From Betaproteobacteria bacterium UBA7395 (GTDB lineage Bacteria; Pseudomonadota; Gammaproteobacteria; Burkholderiales; Rhodocyclaceae), in assembly GCA_002470165.1 (NCBI GenBank), contig DKNF01000178.1, forward strand, positions 1 through 15,935: a stretch of 15,935 nt of DNA, given 5' to 3'. The notes beneath the pieces were generated by a model. The model made no database searches. It was given only the letters and a program-made list of their open reading frames with translations, and had not been told where the DNA came from. A program made the translations under genes and the position numbers. Below are positions 1 to 8,258 of the stretch, piece by piece (position 1 is the stretch's first letter; every line of letters begins with the position of its first letter).

Positions 1-1377
1 CTCGCCCTCGCCCTTGCCGGCGGCGTCTGGCTGGCGCTCAGCGGCCCGGCGACGCTCGCCATCGGCAGCGATCCGATCGCCCTGGCGCTGACCCTCGACA
101 CGGTGTCGGCGGTGATGTCGGTGCTGGTCGCCTTTGTCGGCTGGGTGGTCTTGCGCTTCTCGCGCAGCTATCTCGACGGCGAGGCGCGGGAAGGCGCCTT
201 CCACGGCCTGCTGCTCGCCGCCATCGCCGCCGTCCTGGTGCTGGTGCAGGCCGCCACCCTGCCGGTGCTGATCCTCAGCTTTACCCTTGTCGGCGCCTTG
301 CTGCGGCACCTGCTGCTGTTCTATCCCGAGCGGCCGCAGGCCCGGCGGGCGGCGGCGAAATTCACCCTCGCCTGGACCGCCGGAGACGCCGCGCTGCTGC
401 TTGCCGCGCTCGGCTTCTGGTTCGCCTTCGGCACGCTCTCGCTCGCCGGCATCAGTGAGGCCGCCGCAAGCGGCGACATGCCGCTCGCCGCCGGGATCGC
501 CGTGCTGCTGGTCGTCCTTGCCGCGCTGCTGAAGACGGCGGCCTTTCCCCTGCATGGCTGGCTGACGGAAGTGATGGAGGCCCCCACCCCGGTCTCGGCG
601 CTGCTGCATGCGGTCGCGGTGGTCAAGGCCGGCGCCTTCGGCATCGTCCGCATCGTCTATGAAATCTACGGCGTCGAGTTCGCCCAGTCGCTCGGCCTGC
701 TGCTGCCGCTGGCCGTCATCGCCGCCGTCACCATTCTTTGGGGAAGCGGCCGGGCACTGTTCCAGAACGATCTGAAGAAGCGCCTGGCTTTCTCGACCGT
801 CAGCCAGGTTTCCTACATCGTCCTCGGTGTCGCGCTGTTCGGGCCGCTCGGCACCATCGGCGGCCTCGTCCACCTAGTCCATCAGGGCATCATGAAGATC
901 ACCCTGTTCTTCTGCGCCGGCAATTACGCCGAGACCCTGGGCATCCACAAGGTCAGCGAAATGGACGGCGTTGGCCGGCGCATGCCGCTGACCACGCTGG
1001 CCTTCACCATCGGCGCCCTGGGCATGATGGGCGCCCCGCTGACCGCCGGTGCGGTGAGCAAGGCCTGGTTGTCCGACGGCGCCAGCGCCGCCGGCATGGA
1101 CTGGGCGATCTGGGTGCTGTGGGGGTCGAGCCTGCTCAACGCCGCCTATTTCCTGCCCATCCTCCACCGCGCCTGGCTCAAATTGCCGCCGCCCGACTGG
1201 CCGCACGAGGAAATCCACCCGGTCGGCCGTCGCGAAACCGCCTGGCTGCTGCTTCTGCCGCCGCTGTTCACGGCCGCGCTGACGGTTGCCGTCGCCCTGT
1301 TCGCCGATAGCAGTTTTAGCCCGCTGGCCTGGGTGCGCTTGATTGCCGAGCGGGAATACCCGAACATCTCGCCATGA
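1..1377 (+). CDS. NuoL/MrpD/DabB-family proton-translocating membrane subunit, C-terminal part (5' end outside window)
   Basis: The frame is open from base 1, so the start lies upstream; 458 residues are visible. The protein is a chain of hydrophobic helices of the proton-conducting antiporter family (PF00361) shared by complex I NuoL/M/N, Mrp antiporters and the DabB subunit of DAB inorganic-carbon pumps. Family landmarks are the helix-7 lysine in LLKTAAFPLHGWL (Lys codon 532-534), then APTPVSALLHAVAVVKAG, then the FQNDLKKRLAFSTVSQVSYI stretch, and a late lysine in AVSKAW (codon 1060-1062). The usual helix-5 glutamate (Trp-Glu in NuoL) appears to be Thr (codon 283-285). The following FYPERPQARRAAAKF stretch reminds me of DabB proteins, but this is from memory. 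A DabA partner or Mrp/Nuo neighbours would lie upstream if present; none follows. It acts in the inner membrane. The stop overlaps the next start (ATGA). The family is secure; the subfamily is not. Confidence 0.85.
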   Translation, partial: LALALAGGVWLALSGPATLAIGSDPIALALTLDTVSAVMSVLVAFVGWVVLRFSRSYLDGEAREGAFHGLLLAAIAAVLVLVQAATLPVLILSFTLVGALLRHLLLFYPERPQARRAAAKFTLAWTAGDAALLLAALGFWFAFGTLSLAGISEAAASGDMPLAAGIAVLLVVLAALLKTAAFPLHGWLTEVMEAPTPVSALLHAVAVVKAGAFGIVRIVYEIYGVEFAQSLGLLLPLAVIAAVTILWGSGRALFQNDLKKRLAFSTVSQVSYIVLGVALFGPLGTIGGLVHLVHQGIMKITLFFCAGNYAETLGIHKVSEMDGVGRRMPLTTLAFTIGALGMMGAPLTAGAVSKAWLSDGASAAGMDWAIWVLWGSSLLNAAYFLPILHRAWLKLPPPDWPHEEIHPVGRRETAWLLLLPPLFTAALTVAVALFADSSFSPLAWVRLIAEREYPNISP

Positions 1378-1736
1378 ACCTGAATTCCCTCCTCGGCGCA
1401 CGCCCCAAACCCCTGGCCCAGATCGGCATCTGGGCGGCCGCCATCGTCGTCACCGGCCTGATCGGTTACCTGCGCATGAACAGCCCGGCCAGCCATGAAT
1501 TCCACCTGTTCTTCCTGCTGCCGGTCGCTGCCGTCGCCTGGTTCATCAACCTGCCACGCGCCGCCATGCTGGCCGTGCTGGCTGCCGTGCTGTGGTACCT
1601 CGCCGAACGGCAACTGAGCGCCGGCGGCCTCGAACGCGGCCCGCTGCTGTTCAACACGCTGCAGCGCCTCGTCCTGCTGGTCGGCTTTGCCTGGCTGCTC
1701 GACCGCCTACGCAAAGGGCTGGGCCAGCAACCGTGA
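1374..1736 (+). CDS. Small four-helix membrane protein, DUF4118-like (KdpD sensor-region type)
   Basis: This 120-residue protein has four predicted transmembrane helices (about residues 15-33, 43-58, 62-77 and 96-112) and a short basic C-terminus ([11 protein letters not shown]). The order, with [19 protein letters not shown] followed by two more helices, resembles the DUF4118 membrane module of KdpD and the membrane anchors of some GGDEF proteins and kinases. Here no signalling domain is attached. The ATG overlaps the stop of the upstream proton-transporter gene by 4 nt, and its own stop overlaps the GTG of the downstream kinase. All three are therefore probably co-transcribed and translationally coupled. 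A role as membrane partner of the transporter or as an accessory sensor for the kinase is inference only. The assignment rests on topology and general sequence character, not on catalytic residues. Confidence 0.75.
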   Translation: MNLNSLLGARPKPLAQIGIWAAAIVVTGLIGYLRMNSPASHEFHLFFLLPVAAVAWFINLPRAAMLAVLAAVLWYLAERQLSAGGLERGPLLFNTLQRLVLLVGFAWLLDRLRKGLGQQP

Positions 1737-4700
1737 ATCCCTTCCGCAACCTTGCCGCCGGCACCTGGTTGCAACTGCTGGCCATCGCCATCGGCGGCTG
1801 GCTGCTGGCCATTGTGCTCACCCATATCGATCGCCAGCAGGTCGAAGCACTCAACCTGCAACAGACCGAGATGCAGCTACGCTCGGCGGCGCTGCGCCTC
1901 GAACGCGACCTGCAGCATCACAAACAGATTCACTACGATTTCGCCGCCACCCTGCCGGCCGACTTCAACTTCGACGAAGCCCGCCTGCGCGAACTCTCCG
2001 ACAAGCTGATCCGCGAACACCGCAACGTCATCAACCTGACGCTGTCGCGTCATTACGAGGTGGTCTTCGTCCATCCCTTCGCCGGCAACGAAGCCGTCCA
2101 CGGGATGAATTACGCCAACCGGCCCTACATCATGACCGGCATCGAGCGCATGCTGGCCGTCCGCGACACGGTGCTGACCGGACCGATCAACCTGGTGCAG
2201 AGCGGCCGCCCCGCCCTGGTCAGCCGTACGCCGATCTATTTTTCCGTCGGCGAAGGCGAGGCGGAGCAATTCCGGGGCGTCGTCTCCTCGGCCATCGACC
2301 TTGACGGCGCACTCGGCGATGCCGGCTTGATCGGTCGCGACAGTGCCTTCGCCCTGGCCATTCGCGGCCGCGACGGCTCCGGTGCCAACGGCGAGGTGTT
2401 TTACGGCGATCCCGCGCTGTTCAAGCAGGCGCATGTCGCCATCGACGTCAATCTGCCCGGCGGTGAATGGCGACTGGCCGCCCAGCCGCTGGCCGGCGAC
2501 CCTTACAACACCCTGCGCCAGTGGCTGACCCGTGGCGTGATTGCCTTGCTGACCCTGGCCCTGATGCTGCGCCAGTTGTTCCGCCACCGCAACGACAATC
2601 CGGTCACCCGGGTCGGCCGCATCGGGCTGCGCACCTTCCTGATCGGCTCCCTGCTGCTCGTGCTGCTGCCCATCGTCGTCGTCAGCGGCTGGATTTCCTA
2701 CGTCAATGCCCGCCAGGCCGCCGACCGCTTCGCCCAGAACATGGCCGACGCCCTCGGCGAGCGCATCCATGACCGGGTCGCGGCCTTTTTCGAGGTCCCC
2801 AGACGGGTCGTCGCCTTCAATGTCGAACAGGCCCGGGCCGGTTTGCTCGATCCCGCACAACCGGAGCGGATGATGCGCGACTTCCTGCTGCAGATTCGCC
2901 AGCAACCCTTGCTGACCTTCATCTCCGCCGGCATGGCCGACGGCGAATACTACGCCGGCAGCCGGCCGCCACTCGGCGTCGACCGCGGCCTGCGCCTGCT
3001 GCACGCCCGCATCGCCGACAACCGGAGCATGCACATCTACCGGGTCGACGACGCGGCCCGCCCGACCACGCTGGTTGCCCAGGTCAACAGCGCCTTCGAT
3101 GCGCGCACCCGTCCATGGTTCATCGCCGCCCGCGAAAGCGGCCGCATCGCCTGGTACCCCGCCTACCGCTACGCCATCAACGACGCCCAGGGCGCTTACG
3201 ACACCATGGGCATCGGCATGTCGTCGCCGCTCCACGATCCGGCCGGTCGCTTCATCGGTGTCACCACCGCCGATGTCGCCCTGTCCCAACTGTCGACCCT
3301 GCTTGCCGAAATGAGCGAGGACTCCGGGGGAATCGCCTTCCTCGCCGAAAACGACGGCAAGCTGCTGGCCAGTTCCAGCCCGCACCCGATCTACCTGAGC
3401 AATGGGGGAACGACCCGGATCACGCTGGCCGGCAGCGACGATCCCCTGTTGCGCGCCGCCGCCGACGTCATGAACGACGACGGCAAACCCGAAGGCAGTG
3501 CCTTCGTGGTCGTCGACAAACGGCGTTACCTGGTCGATTGGCGCCGACACCAGCTGGAACAGGGACAAGCCCTGAGCATCGGCCTGATCCTGCCGCAATC
3601 GCATTTCGACACGCTGGCCAGCAGCATGCTGCAGAACGTCATCTATCTCGGCCTGCTGATCACCGGTTTCGGCATTTTCATCGGCCTGCTCGCCAGCGAC
3701 TGGATCTCGCGCCCGCTGATCCGGCTCTCCGGCGCCGCTGCCGGCATTGCCGGCGGCAACTGGCGCCCCACTGGCGGCGACAGCACCCCGCTGCGCGAAG
3801 TCTCCAGCCTCTACGAAGCCATCGACGACATGGCCCGGCAACTGCGCGAGCACACCGACAGTCTCGAACGGCAGGCCGCCGAACTGCGCAGCGGCAACGA
3901 ACGCATGGAAATCGAGATCGCCGAACGGATGCGTTCGGAATCGCGCATCCAGGCACTCAACGTCGACCTGGAAATCGCCAACCAGACCCTGCAGCAGGCC
4001 AAGGAAGCCGCCGAATCGGCAAACAAGGCGAAATCCGCCTTCCTCGCCAACATGAGCCACGAACTGCGCACCCCGATGCACGGCATCATGGGCATGATCT
4101 CGCTGGTCCGCGCCCGGGTCGCCGACCAGAAGATGCAGCATCAGCTGGATCGCGCCATGGAAGCCGCCAATCGCCTGCTGCTGATCCTCAACGACATCCT
4201 CGACCTGTCCAAGATCGAGGCCGAGCACCTCGGCCTGGAAAACACGGAGTTCCGTCTCGATCAGGTGCTCGACAACCTGGCCGACCTGCTGCGTCACAAG
4301 GCTGCGGAAAAGCGCCTCGAGTTCCGCATCGATCCTCTGCCGCCCGACGCCGCCGGCAGCTTCAGCGGCGATGCCCTGCGGCTCGGCCAGGTACTCACCA
4401 ACCTGGTCGGCAATGCCGTCAAATTCACTGAACGCGGCGAAGTCGTCGTCAGCGTCTCGGTCCTCGAATCGACCGCCGACGACAGCCTGCTGCGTTTCGC
4501 CATCCGCGACACCGGCATCGGCATCGACCCCGAACACGTACGCCGGCTGTTCAACGCCTTCGAGCAGGCCGACAGCTCGACCACGCGCAAGTACGGCGGC
4601 ACCGGGCTCGGGCTGGCGATCAGCAAGAAGCTGGTGCACCTGATGGGCGGTGAGATCGGGGTAGACAGCGCACCCGGCCAGGGAAGCTGCTTCTGGTTCA

Positions 4701-5179
4701 CCATCCGCCTGTTCAAGGCGGCAAGCCATGCTCAGCCGACCATCGCCGTGGCACCGGGAGAATCGGCCGAAGCACAACTCGCCCGCCGCTACCGCGGCAG
4801 CCGCATCCTGCTCGCCGAAGACGAGCCGATCAACCAGGAAGTCACGCTCGGTTTGCTGGAAGAAACCGGCCTCCGCATCGATCTCGCCAACAACGGCCAG
4901 GAAGCCGTCGATCTCGCCCGCCTGACGCCGTATGCATTGATCCTGATGGACATGCAGATGCCGCTGATGAACGGCATCGAAGCCAGCCGCGCCATCCGCG
5001 CCGACAGCCTGAACCGAGACACCCCGATCCTGGCCATGACCGCCAATGCCTTCGCCGAAGACCGGCAACGCTGCCTCGACGCCGGCATGAACGACCACAT
5101 CGGCAAGCCGGTCATCCCGGAACAGCTGTTCGCCAGCCTGCTGCACTGGCTGGATGCCCGTAAAAAAGCCGAAGACTGA
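1733..5179 (+). CDS. Hybrid sensor histidine kinase, CHASE-like + dCache + HAMP + HisKA + HATPase + REC
   Basis: The product has 1148 residues from GTG 1733, which overlaps the preceding stop (GTGA). The frame is open further upstream, but GTG 1733 puts the first membrane helix at residues 12-32; the first internal ATG would remove it. Domains in order: a CHASE-like periplasmic region (about 33-262, with [11 protein letters not shown] and [12 protein letters not shown]); helices about 264-283 and 302-322; a periplasmic dCache domain (about 323-633) with the hallmark RPWF at 460-463; helix 636-656; HAMP to about 710; a coiled coil; HisKA with phospho-acceptor His776 ([10 protein letters not shown]); HATPase_c with N-box Asn890, DTGIGI at 926 and GTGLGL at 956; and a receiver with Asp1073 (LMDMQMP). 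All core catalytic residues are present. There is no HPt, so signal transfer needs a separate HPt protein or direct REC control. The ligands are unknown. The last codons double as the terminator of the convergent gene. Confidence 0.93.
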   Translation: MNPFRNLAAGTWLQLLAIAIGGWLLAIVLTHIDRQQVEALNLQQTEMQLRSAALRLERDLQHHKQIHYDFAATLPADFNFDEARLRELSDKLIREHRNVINLTLSRHYEVVFVHPFAGNEAVHGMNYANRPYIMTGIERMLAVRDTVLTGPINLVQSGRPALVSRTPIYFSVGEGEAEQFRGVVSSAIDLDGALGDAGLIGRDSAFALAIRGRDGSGANGEVFYGDPALFKQAHVAIDVNLPGGEWRLAAQPLAGDPYNTLRQWLTRGVIALLTLALMLRQLFRHRNDNPVTRVGRIGLRTFLIGSLLLVLLPIVVVSGWISYVNARQAADRFAQNMADALGERIHDRVAAFFEVPRRVVAFNVEQARAGLLDPAQPERMMRDFLLQIRQQPLLTFISAGMADGEYYAGSRPPLGVDRGLRLLHARIADNRSMHIYRVDDAARPTTLVAQVNSAFDARTRPWFIAARESGRIAWYPAYRYAINDAQGAYDTMGIGMSSPLHDPAGRFIGVTTADVALSQLSTLLAEMSEDSGGIAFLAENDGKLLASSSPHPIYLSNGGTTRITLAGSDDPLLRAAADVMNDDGKPEGSAFVVVDKRRYLVDWRRHQLEQGQALSIGLILPQSHFDTLASSMLQNVIYLGLLITGFGIFIGLLASDWISRPLIRLSGAAAGIAGGNWRPTGGDSTPLREVSSLYEAIDDMARQLREHTDSLERQAAELRSGNERMEIEIAERMRSESRIQALNVDLEIANQTLQQAKEAAESANKAKSAFLANMSHELRTPMHGIMGMISLVRARVADQKMQHQLDRAMEAANRLLLILNDILDLSKIEAEHLGLENTEFRLDQVLDNLADLLRHKAAEKRLEFRIDPLPPDAAGSFSGDALRLGQVLTNLVGNAVKFTERGEVVVSVSVLESTADDSLLRFAIRDTGIGIDPEHVRRLFNAFEQADSSTTRKYGGTGLGLAISKKLVHLMGGEIGVDSAPGQGSCFWFTIRLFKAASHAQPTIAVAPGESAEAQLARRYRGSRILLAEDEPINQEVTLGLLEETGLRIDLANNGQEAVDLARLTPYALILMDMQMPLMNGIEASRAIRADSLNRDTPILAMTANAFAEDRQRCLDAGMNDHIGKPVIPEQLFASLLHWLDARKKAED

Positions 5180-5189
5180 GCTTCGGCTT
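5162..5189 (-). terminator. Intrinsic terminator of ybiT, embedded in the 3' end of the convergent kinase gene
   Basis: A perfect 9-bp inverted repeat (AAGCCGAAG at 5166-5174, CTTCGGCTT at 5181-5189) has a 6-nt loop. On the plus strand a run of six A (5162-5167) lies at the start of the left arm, so on the minus strand the hairpin is followed by a run of T, the standard rho-independent layout. It begins 21 nt past the ybiT stop. On the plus strand the hairpin is followed by GTCGGTGG, not a T run, so it should end ybiT transcripts much better than kinase transcripts. The kinase stop codon TGA (5177-5179) sits in the loop. Confidence 0.85.
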
Positions 5190-5209
5190 GTCGGTGGCGT
5201 TAGCCGGGC

Positions 5210-6832
5210 TTACTCGACGCCCTGCGAAGCCAGGTAGTCCTCGTAGCCGCCCAGGTAATCGACGATGCGGCCGTCGCCCTTGACTTCGAGCACGCGGGTG
5301 GCGAGCGAGGAGACGAATTCGCGGTCGTGCGAGACGAAGATCAAGGTACCCGGGAATTTCTCCAGGCCGCTGTTGAGCGCTTCGATCGATTCCATGTCGA
5401 GGTGGTTGGTCGGTTCGTCGAGCACCAGCACGTTCGGCTTCTGCAGCATCAGCTTGCCGAACAGCATGCGGCCCTGTTCGCCGCCGGAGATGACGTTGAC
5501 GGCTTTCTTCTGCTCGTCGCCGGAGAACAGCAGGCGGCCGAGGGTGCCACGGACCAGGGTTTCCAGGTCGCCGCCTTCCTCGACCGAGGCGCGGGCATAG
5601 CCGACGATCCATTCGGTCAGGCTCTGGGTGCCGGCGAACTCGGCGCTGTGGTCCTGGGCGTAGTAACCGGTCTTGGCCTTTTCCGCCCACTTCAGCGTGC
5701 CGTACTGCGGCTGCAGTTCGCCCATCAGCAGCTTCAGGAAGGTCGTCTTGCCGACGCCGTTCTCGCCGATCACGGCAATCTTCTCGCCACCGTTGATGGT
5801 CAGCGTCAGGTTGTCGAAGATCTTGCGCTCGCCGCCTTCGTAGGCGAAGGTCAGGTTCTCGATCTCGACCGCCTGGCGGTGCAGCTTCTGCTTCTCGTCG
5901 TACTCGAAGCGGATCCACGGATACTGGCGCGACGACGGCTTGACGTCTTCCGGCTTGAGCTTGTCGATCAGTTTCAGACGGCTGGTCGCCTGCTTGGCCT
6001 TGGAAGCGTTGGCCGAGAAGCGGCGGACGAAGGTCTGCAGTTCGGCGATCCGTTCCTTGGCCTTGGCGTTCGCCTGCGACTGGCGCTCGCGGGCCTGCTG
6101 TGCGGCTTCCATGAAGTCGTCGTAGTTGCCGGCATAGGTGGTGATCTTGCCGTAGTCGAGGTCGGCCATGTGGGTGCAGACCTGATTCAGGAAGTGACGA
6201 TCGTGGGAGATGATGATCATCGTCGAATCGCGGTTGTTCAGAACCTCTTCCAGCCAGCGGATGGTGTTGATGTCGAGGTTGTTGGTCGGTTCGTCGAGCA
6301 GCAGGATGTCCGGGTTGGCAAACAGCGCCTGGCAGAGCAGCACGCGCAGCTTCCAGCCCGGTGCGACTTCGCTCATCGGGCCGTTGTGCTGGCTGGTCGG
6401 GATGCCGACGCCGAGCAGCAGCTCGCCGGCGCGCGATTCGGCGGTGTAGCCGTCGTATTCGCCGACCTTGCCTTCGAGCTCGGCGGCGCGCATGTAGTCG
6501 TCTTCGGTCGCTTCCGGGTTGGCGTAGATCGCGTCGCGTTCCTGGATCGCGCTCCACAGTTCTTCGTGGCCCATCATGACCACGTCGAGGACGCGCACGT
6601 CCTCGTAGGCAAACTGGTCCTGGCGCAGGTAGGCCATGCGCTCGTGCACGTCCTTGGAGACGTTCCCGGCCGAGGGTTCGAGCGCCCCGCACAGGATCTT
6701 CATGAAGGTCGACTTGCCGGCGCCGTTGGCACCGATCAGGCCGTAACGATAGCCCTCGCCAAACTTGACATTGACGTTTTCAAAGAGGGGCTTGGCCCCG
6801 AATTGCATGGTAATGTTGGCAGCAACGAGCAC
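5210..6832 (-). CDS. ybiT: ABC-F family ATPase, YbiT type
   Basis: The product has 540 residues and aligns closely, from memory, with E. coli YbiT over its whole length, including the N-terminus ([12 protein letters not shown] against MLVSSNVTMQFG). That supports the GTG start at 6832. It has two ABC ATPase domains and no membrane segment. The first has Walker [10 protein letters not shown] at about 34-42, a degenerate signature (VAPGWKLR in place of LSGGxxxR, normal for YbiT) and [11 protein letters not shown]. The charged helical PtIM linker (about 240-285) separates it from the second domain, which has Walker [10 protein letters not shown] at 356-364, ISGGEQGR and [15 protein letters not shown] proteins act on ribosomes, typically at the E site, to relieve stalled or faulty translation states; the exact task of YbiT is less settled than that of EttA. 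The gene is monocistronic here, divergent from gshA and convergent with the kinase. Confidence 0.95.
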   Translation of the reverse strand: MLVAANITMQFGAKPLFENVNVKFGEGYRYGLIGANGAGKSTFMKILCGALEPSAGNVSKDVHERMAYLRQDQFAYEDVRVLDVVMMGHEELWSAIQERDAIYANPEATEDDYMRAAELEGKVGEYDGYTAESRAGELLLGVGIPTSQHNGPMSEVAPGWKLRVLLCQALFANPDILLLDEPTNNLDINTIRWLEEVLNNRDSTMIIISHDRHFLNQVCTHMADLDYGKITTYAGNYDDFMEAAQQARERQSQANAKAKERIAELQTFVRRFSANASKAKQATSRLKLIDKLKPEDVKPSSRQYPWIRFEYDEKQKLHRQAVEIENLTFAYEGGERKIFDNLTLTINGGEKIAVIGENGVGKTTFLKLLMGELQPQYGTLKWAEKAKTGYYAQDHSAEFAGTQSLTEWIVGYARASVEEGGDLETLVRGTLGRLLFSGDEQKKAVNVISGGEQGRMLFGKLMLQKPNVLVLDEPTNHLDMESIEALNSGLEKFPGTLIFVSHDREFVSSLATRVLEVKGDGRIVDYLGGYEDYLASQGVE

Positions 6833-6871
6833 GACGTTTTCCGATCCGGCAAGTATTTCAAAAGAGACGGG

Positions 6872-6877
6872 ATTTTA
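6872..6877 (-). promoter_or_regulatory. Possible -10 element for ybiT
   Basis: On the minus strand the sequence reads GTAAAATCCC, giving TAAAAT about 40 nt upstream of the GTG start. No convincing -35 hexamer sits 16-18 nt upstream. This is a weak call based on the one AT-rich patch in a 146-bp divergent spacer (6833-6978). Confidence 0.25.
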
Positions 6878-6920
6878 CCCTTTTTGCGCGCCGGACCGCG
6901 GCCGCCGGCCCCATTTTGTG

Positions 6921-6936
6921 CACCGCGGTGTAACAT
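6921..6936 (+). promoter_or_regulatory. Palindrome abutting a possible -10 element upstream of gshA
   Basis: The perfect 10-bp palindrome CACCGCGGTG (6921-6930) is followed directly by TAACAT (6931-6936), a plausible -10 box about 43 nt before the gshA ATG. No good -35 hexamer is visible. The palindrome could be an operator covering the promoter, but short GC palindromes are common at this base composition. Confidence 0.25.
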
Positions 6937-6978
6937 CGCGGCCGACAATAACGCGCAAAAAACCCTGGAGACAGCACC

Positions 6979-8253
6979 ATGGTCCCCCATCTCACCACGG
7001 CCCTGACCGGCCCGCTACTCGAACTCGAACGACGCTTCCTCGAAGCCAGTCCGCAGATCGAACACTGGCTGCGCGGACAGTGGCTGGAACACACCCCGCC
7101 CTTCTACTCCTCGGTCGACCTGCGCAATTCCGGCTTCAAGCTGGCGCCGGTCGATACCAATCTCTTCCCCGGCGGCTTCAACAACCTCAATCCGGCCTTC
7201 CTGCCCCTGTGCGTGCAGGCGGCGATGAGCGCGATCGAGAAGTTCTGCCCGGAAGCCCGGCGCCTGCTGCTGATTCCCGAAAACCACACGCGCAACCAGT
7301 TCTACCTGCAGAACGTCGCCCAGATCGCCGCCGTACTCAAGCAGACCGGCCTGGAAGTCCGCATCGGTTCGCTGATTCCCGACCTCGCCGGACCGACCCC
7401 GGTGGACCTGCCGAACGGCCAGCAACTGCTGCTCGAACCGCTGGTGCGCAACGGCAACCGCGTCGGTGTCGCCGGCTTCGAGCCCTGCGCCATCCTGCTC
7501 AACAACGACCTGTCGGCCGGCATCCCGGAAATCCTCGGCAATCTCGACGAACAGTACGTGCTGCCGCCGCTGCACGCCGGCTGGGCGGTGCGCCGCAAAT
7601 CGAATCACTTCGCCGCCTACGACCAGGTCGCCAACGACTTCGCCCGCGAAATCGGCATCGACCCGTGGCGCATCAACCCGGCTTTTTCGGTCTGCCGCTC
7701 GATCAATTTCCACGAGCGTCAGGGCGAGGAATGCCTGGCCGCCAATGTCCAGGCCGTGCTCGACCTCGTCGCCGAGAAGTATCGCGAATACGGCATCGCC
7801 GAAACCCCCTACGTGGTCGTCAAGGCCGACGCCGGCACCTACGGCATGGGCGTGATGACGGTGCGCAACGTCGATGAAGTGATCGCGCTCAACCGCAAGC
7901 AGCGCAACAAGATGAGCGTGGTCAAGGAAGGCCTGGAAGTCTCCGAAGTGCTGATCCAGGAAGGCGTGCATTCCTTCGAGACGGTCAACGACGCGGTCGC
8001 CGAGCCGGTCGTCTACATGATCGACCGCTACGTCGTCGGCGGCTTCTACCGCGTCCATACCGGCCGCGGCAAGGACGAGAACCTCAACGCGCCGGGCATG
8101 CACTTCGAGCCGCTGGCCTTCGAGACCGGCTGCAACCTGCCCGACTACCGCTGCGGCAACCCCGATTCGCCGCCCAACCGTTTCTACGCCTACGGCGTCG
8201 TCGCCCGCCTGGCCTGCCTGGCGGCGGCGGTCGAACTGGAAAACACGGGCTAG
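6979..8253 (+). CDS. gshA: Glutamate-cysteine ligase, type III (T. ferrooxidans family)
   Basis: This cytoplasmic enzyme carries out the first and limiting step of glutathione synthesis, the ATP-dependent joining of L-glutamate to L-cysteine. The 424-residue product matches the proteobacterial family TIGR02049 in length and in features recalled from it: SSVDLRNSGFKLAPVDTNLFPGGFNN near residues 44-70, the VVVKADAGTYGMGVMTV nucleotide-binding stretch at about 275-291, and MIDRYVVGGFYRVHTGRGKDENLNAPG near 349-375. It is unrelated to the E. coli-type GshA fold class. The ATG at 6979 has a good ribosome site (GGAG, 6967-6970, 8 nt spacing). gshB follows after 5 nt, so both pathway enzymes are made from one transcript. 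Nothing looks truncated. Confidence 0.95.
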   Translation: MVPHLTTALTGPLLELERRFLEASPQIEHWLRGQWLEHTPPFYSSVDLRNSGFKLAPVDTNLFPGGFNNLNPAFLPLCVQAAMSAIEKFCPEARRLLLIPENHTRNQFYLQNVAQIAAVLKQTGLEVRIGSLIPDLAGPTPVDLPNGQQLLLEPLVRNGNRVGVAGFEPCAILLNNDLSAGIPEILGNLDEQYVLPPLHAGWAVRRKSNHFAAYDQVANDFAREIGIDPWRINPAFSVCRSINFHERQGEECLAANVQAVLDLVAEKYREYGIAETPYVVVKADAGTYGMGVMTVRNVDEVIALNRKQRNKMSVVKEGLEVSEVLIQEGVHSFETVNDAVAEPVVYMIDRYVVGGFYRVHTGRGKDENLNAPGMHFEPLAFETGCNLPDYRCGNPDSPPNRFYAYGVVARLACLAAAVELENTG

Positions 8254-8258
8254 GGCGA

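Noticed and set aside
1592..1732. Extended N-terminus for the first kinase from an ATG-like start at 1592
   Set aside because: The 47 extra residues are Arg/Pro-rich, lie wholly inside the DUF4118-like gene in another frame, and would put a basic stretch before the first membrane helix. GTG 1733 fits the overlap pattern.
1877..5146. Minus-strand open frame of 1089 codons opposite the first kinase
   Set aside because: The plus frame encodes a full set of kinase domains with all motifs. The antisense product is a low-complexity string rich in Gly, Ala, Asp, Val and Gln, as expected from high-GC third positions, and matches no family.
5327..7006. Plus-strand open frame of 559 codons opposite ybiT
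   Set aside because: It is the complement of the conserved YbiT sequence, runs across the divergent spacer and has no recognisable motif.
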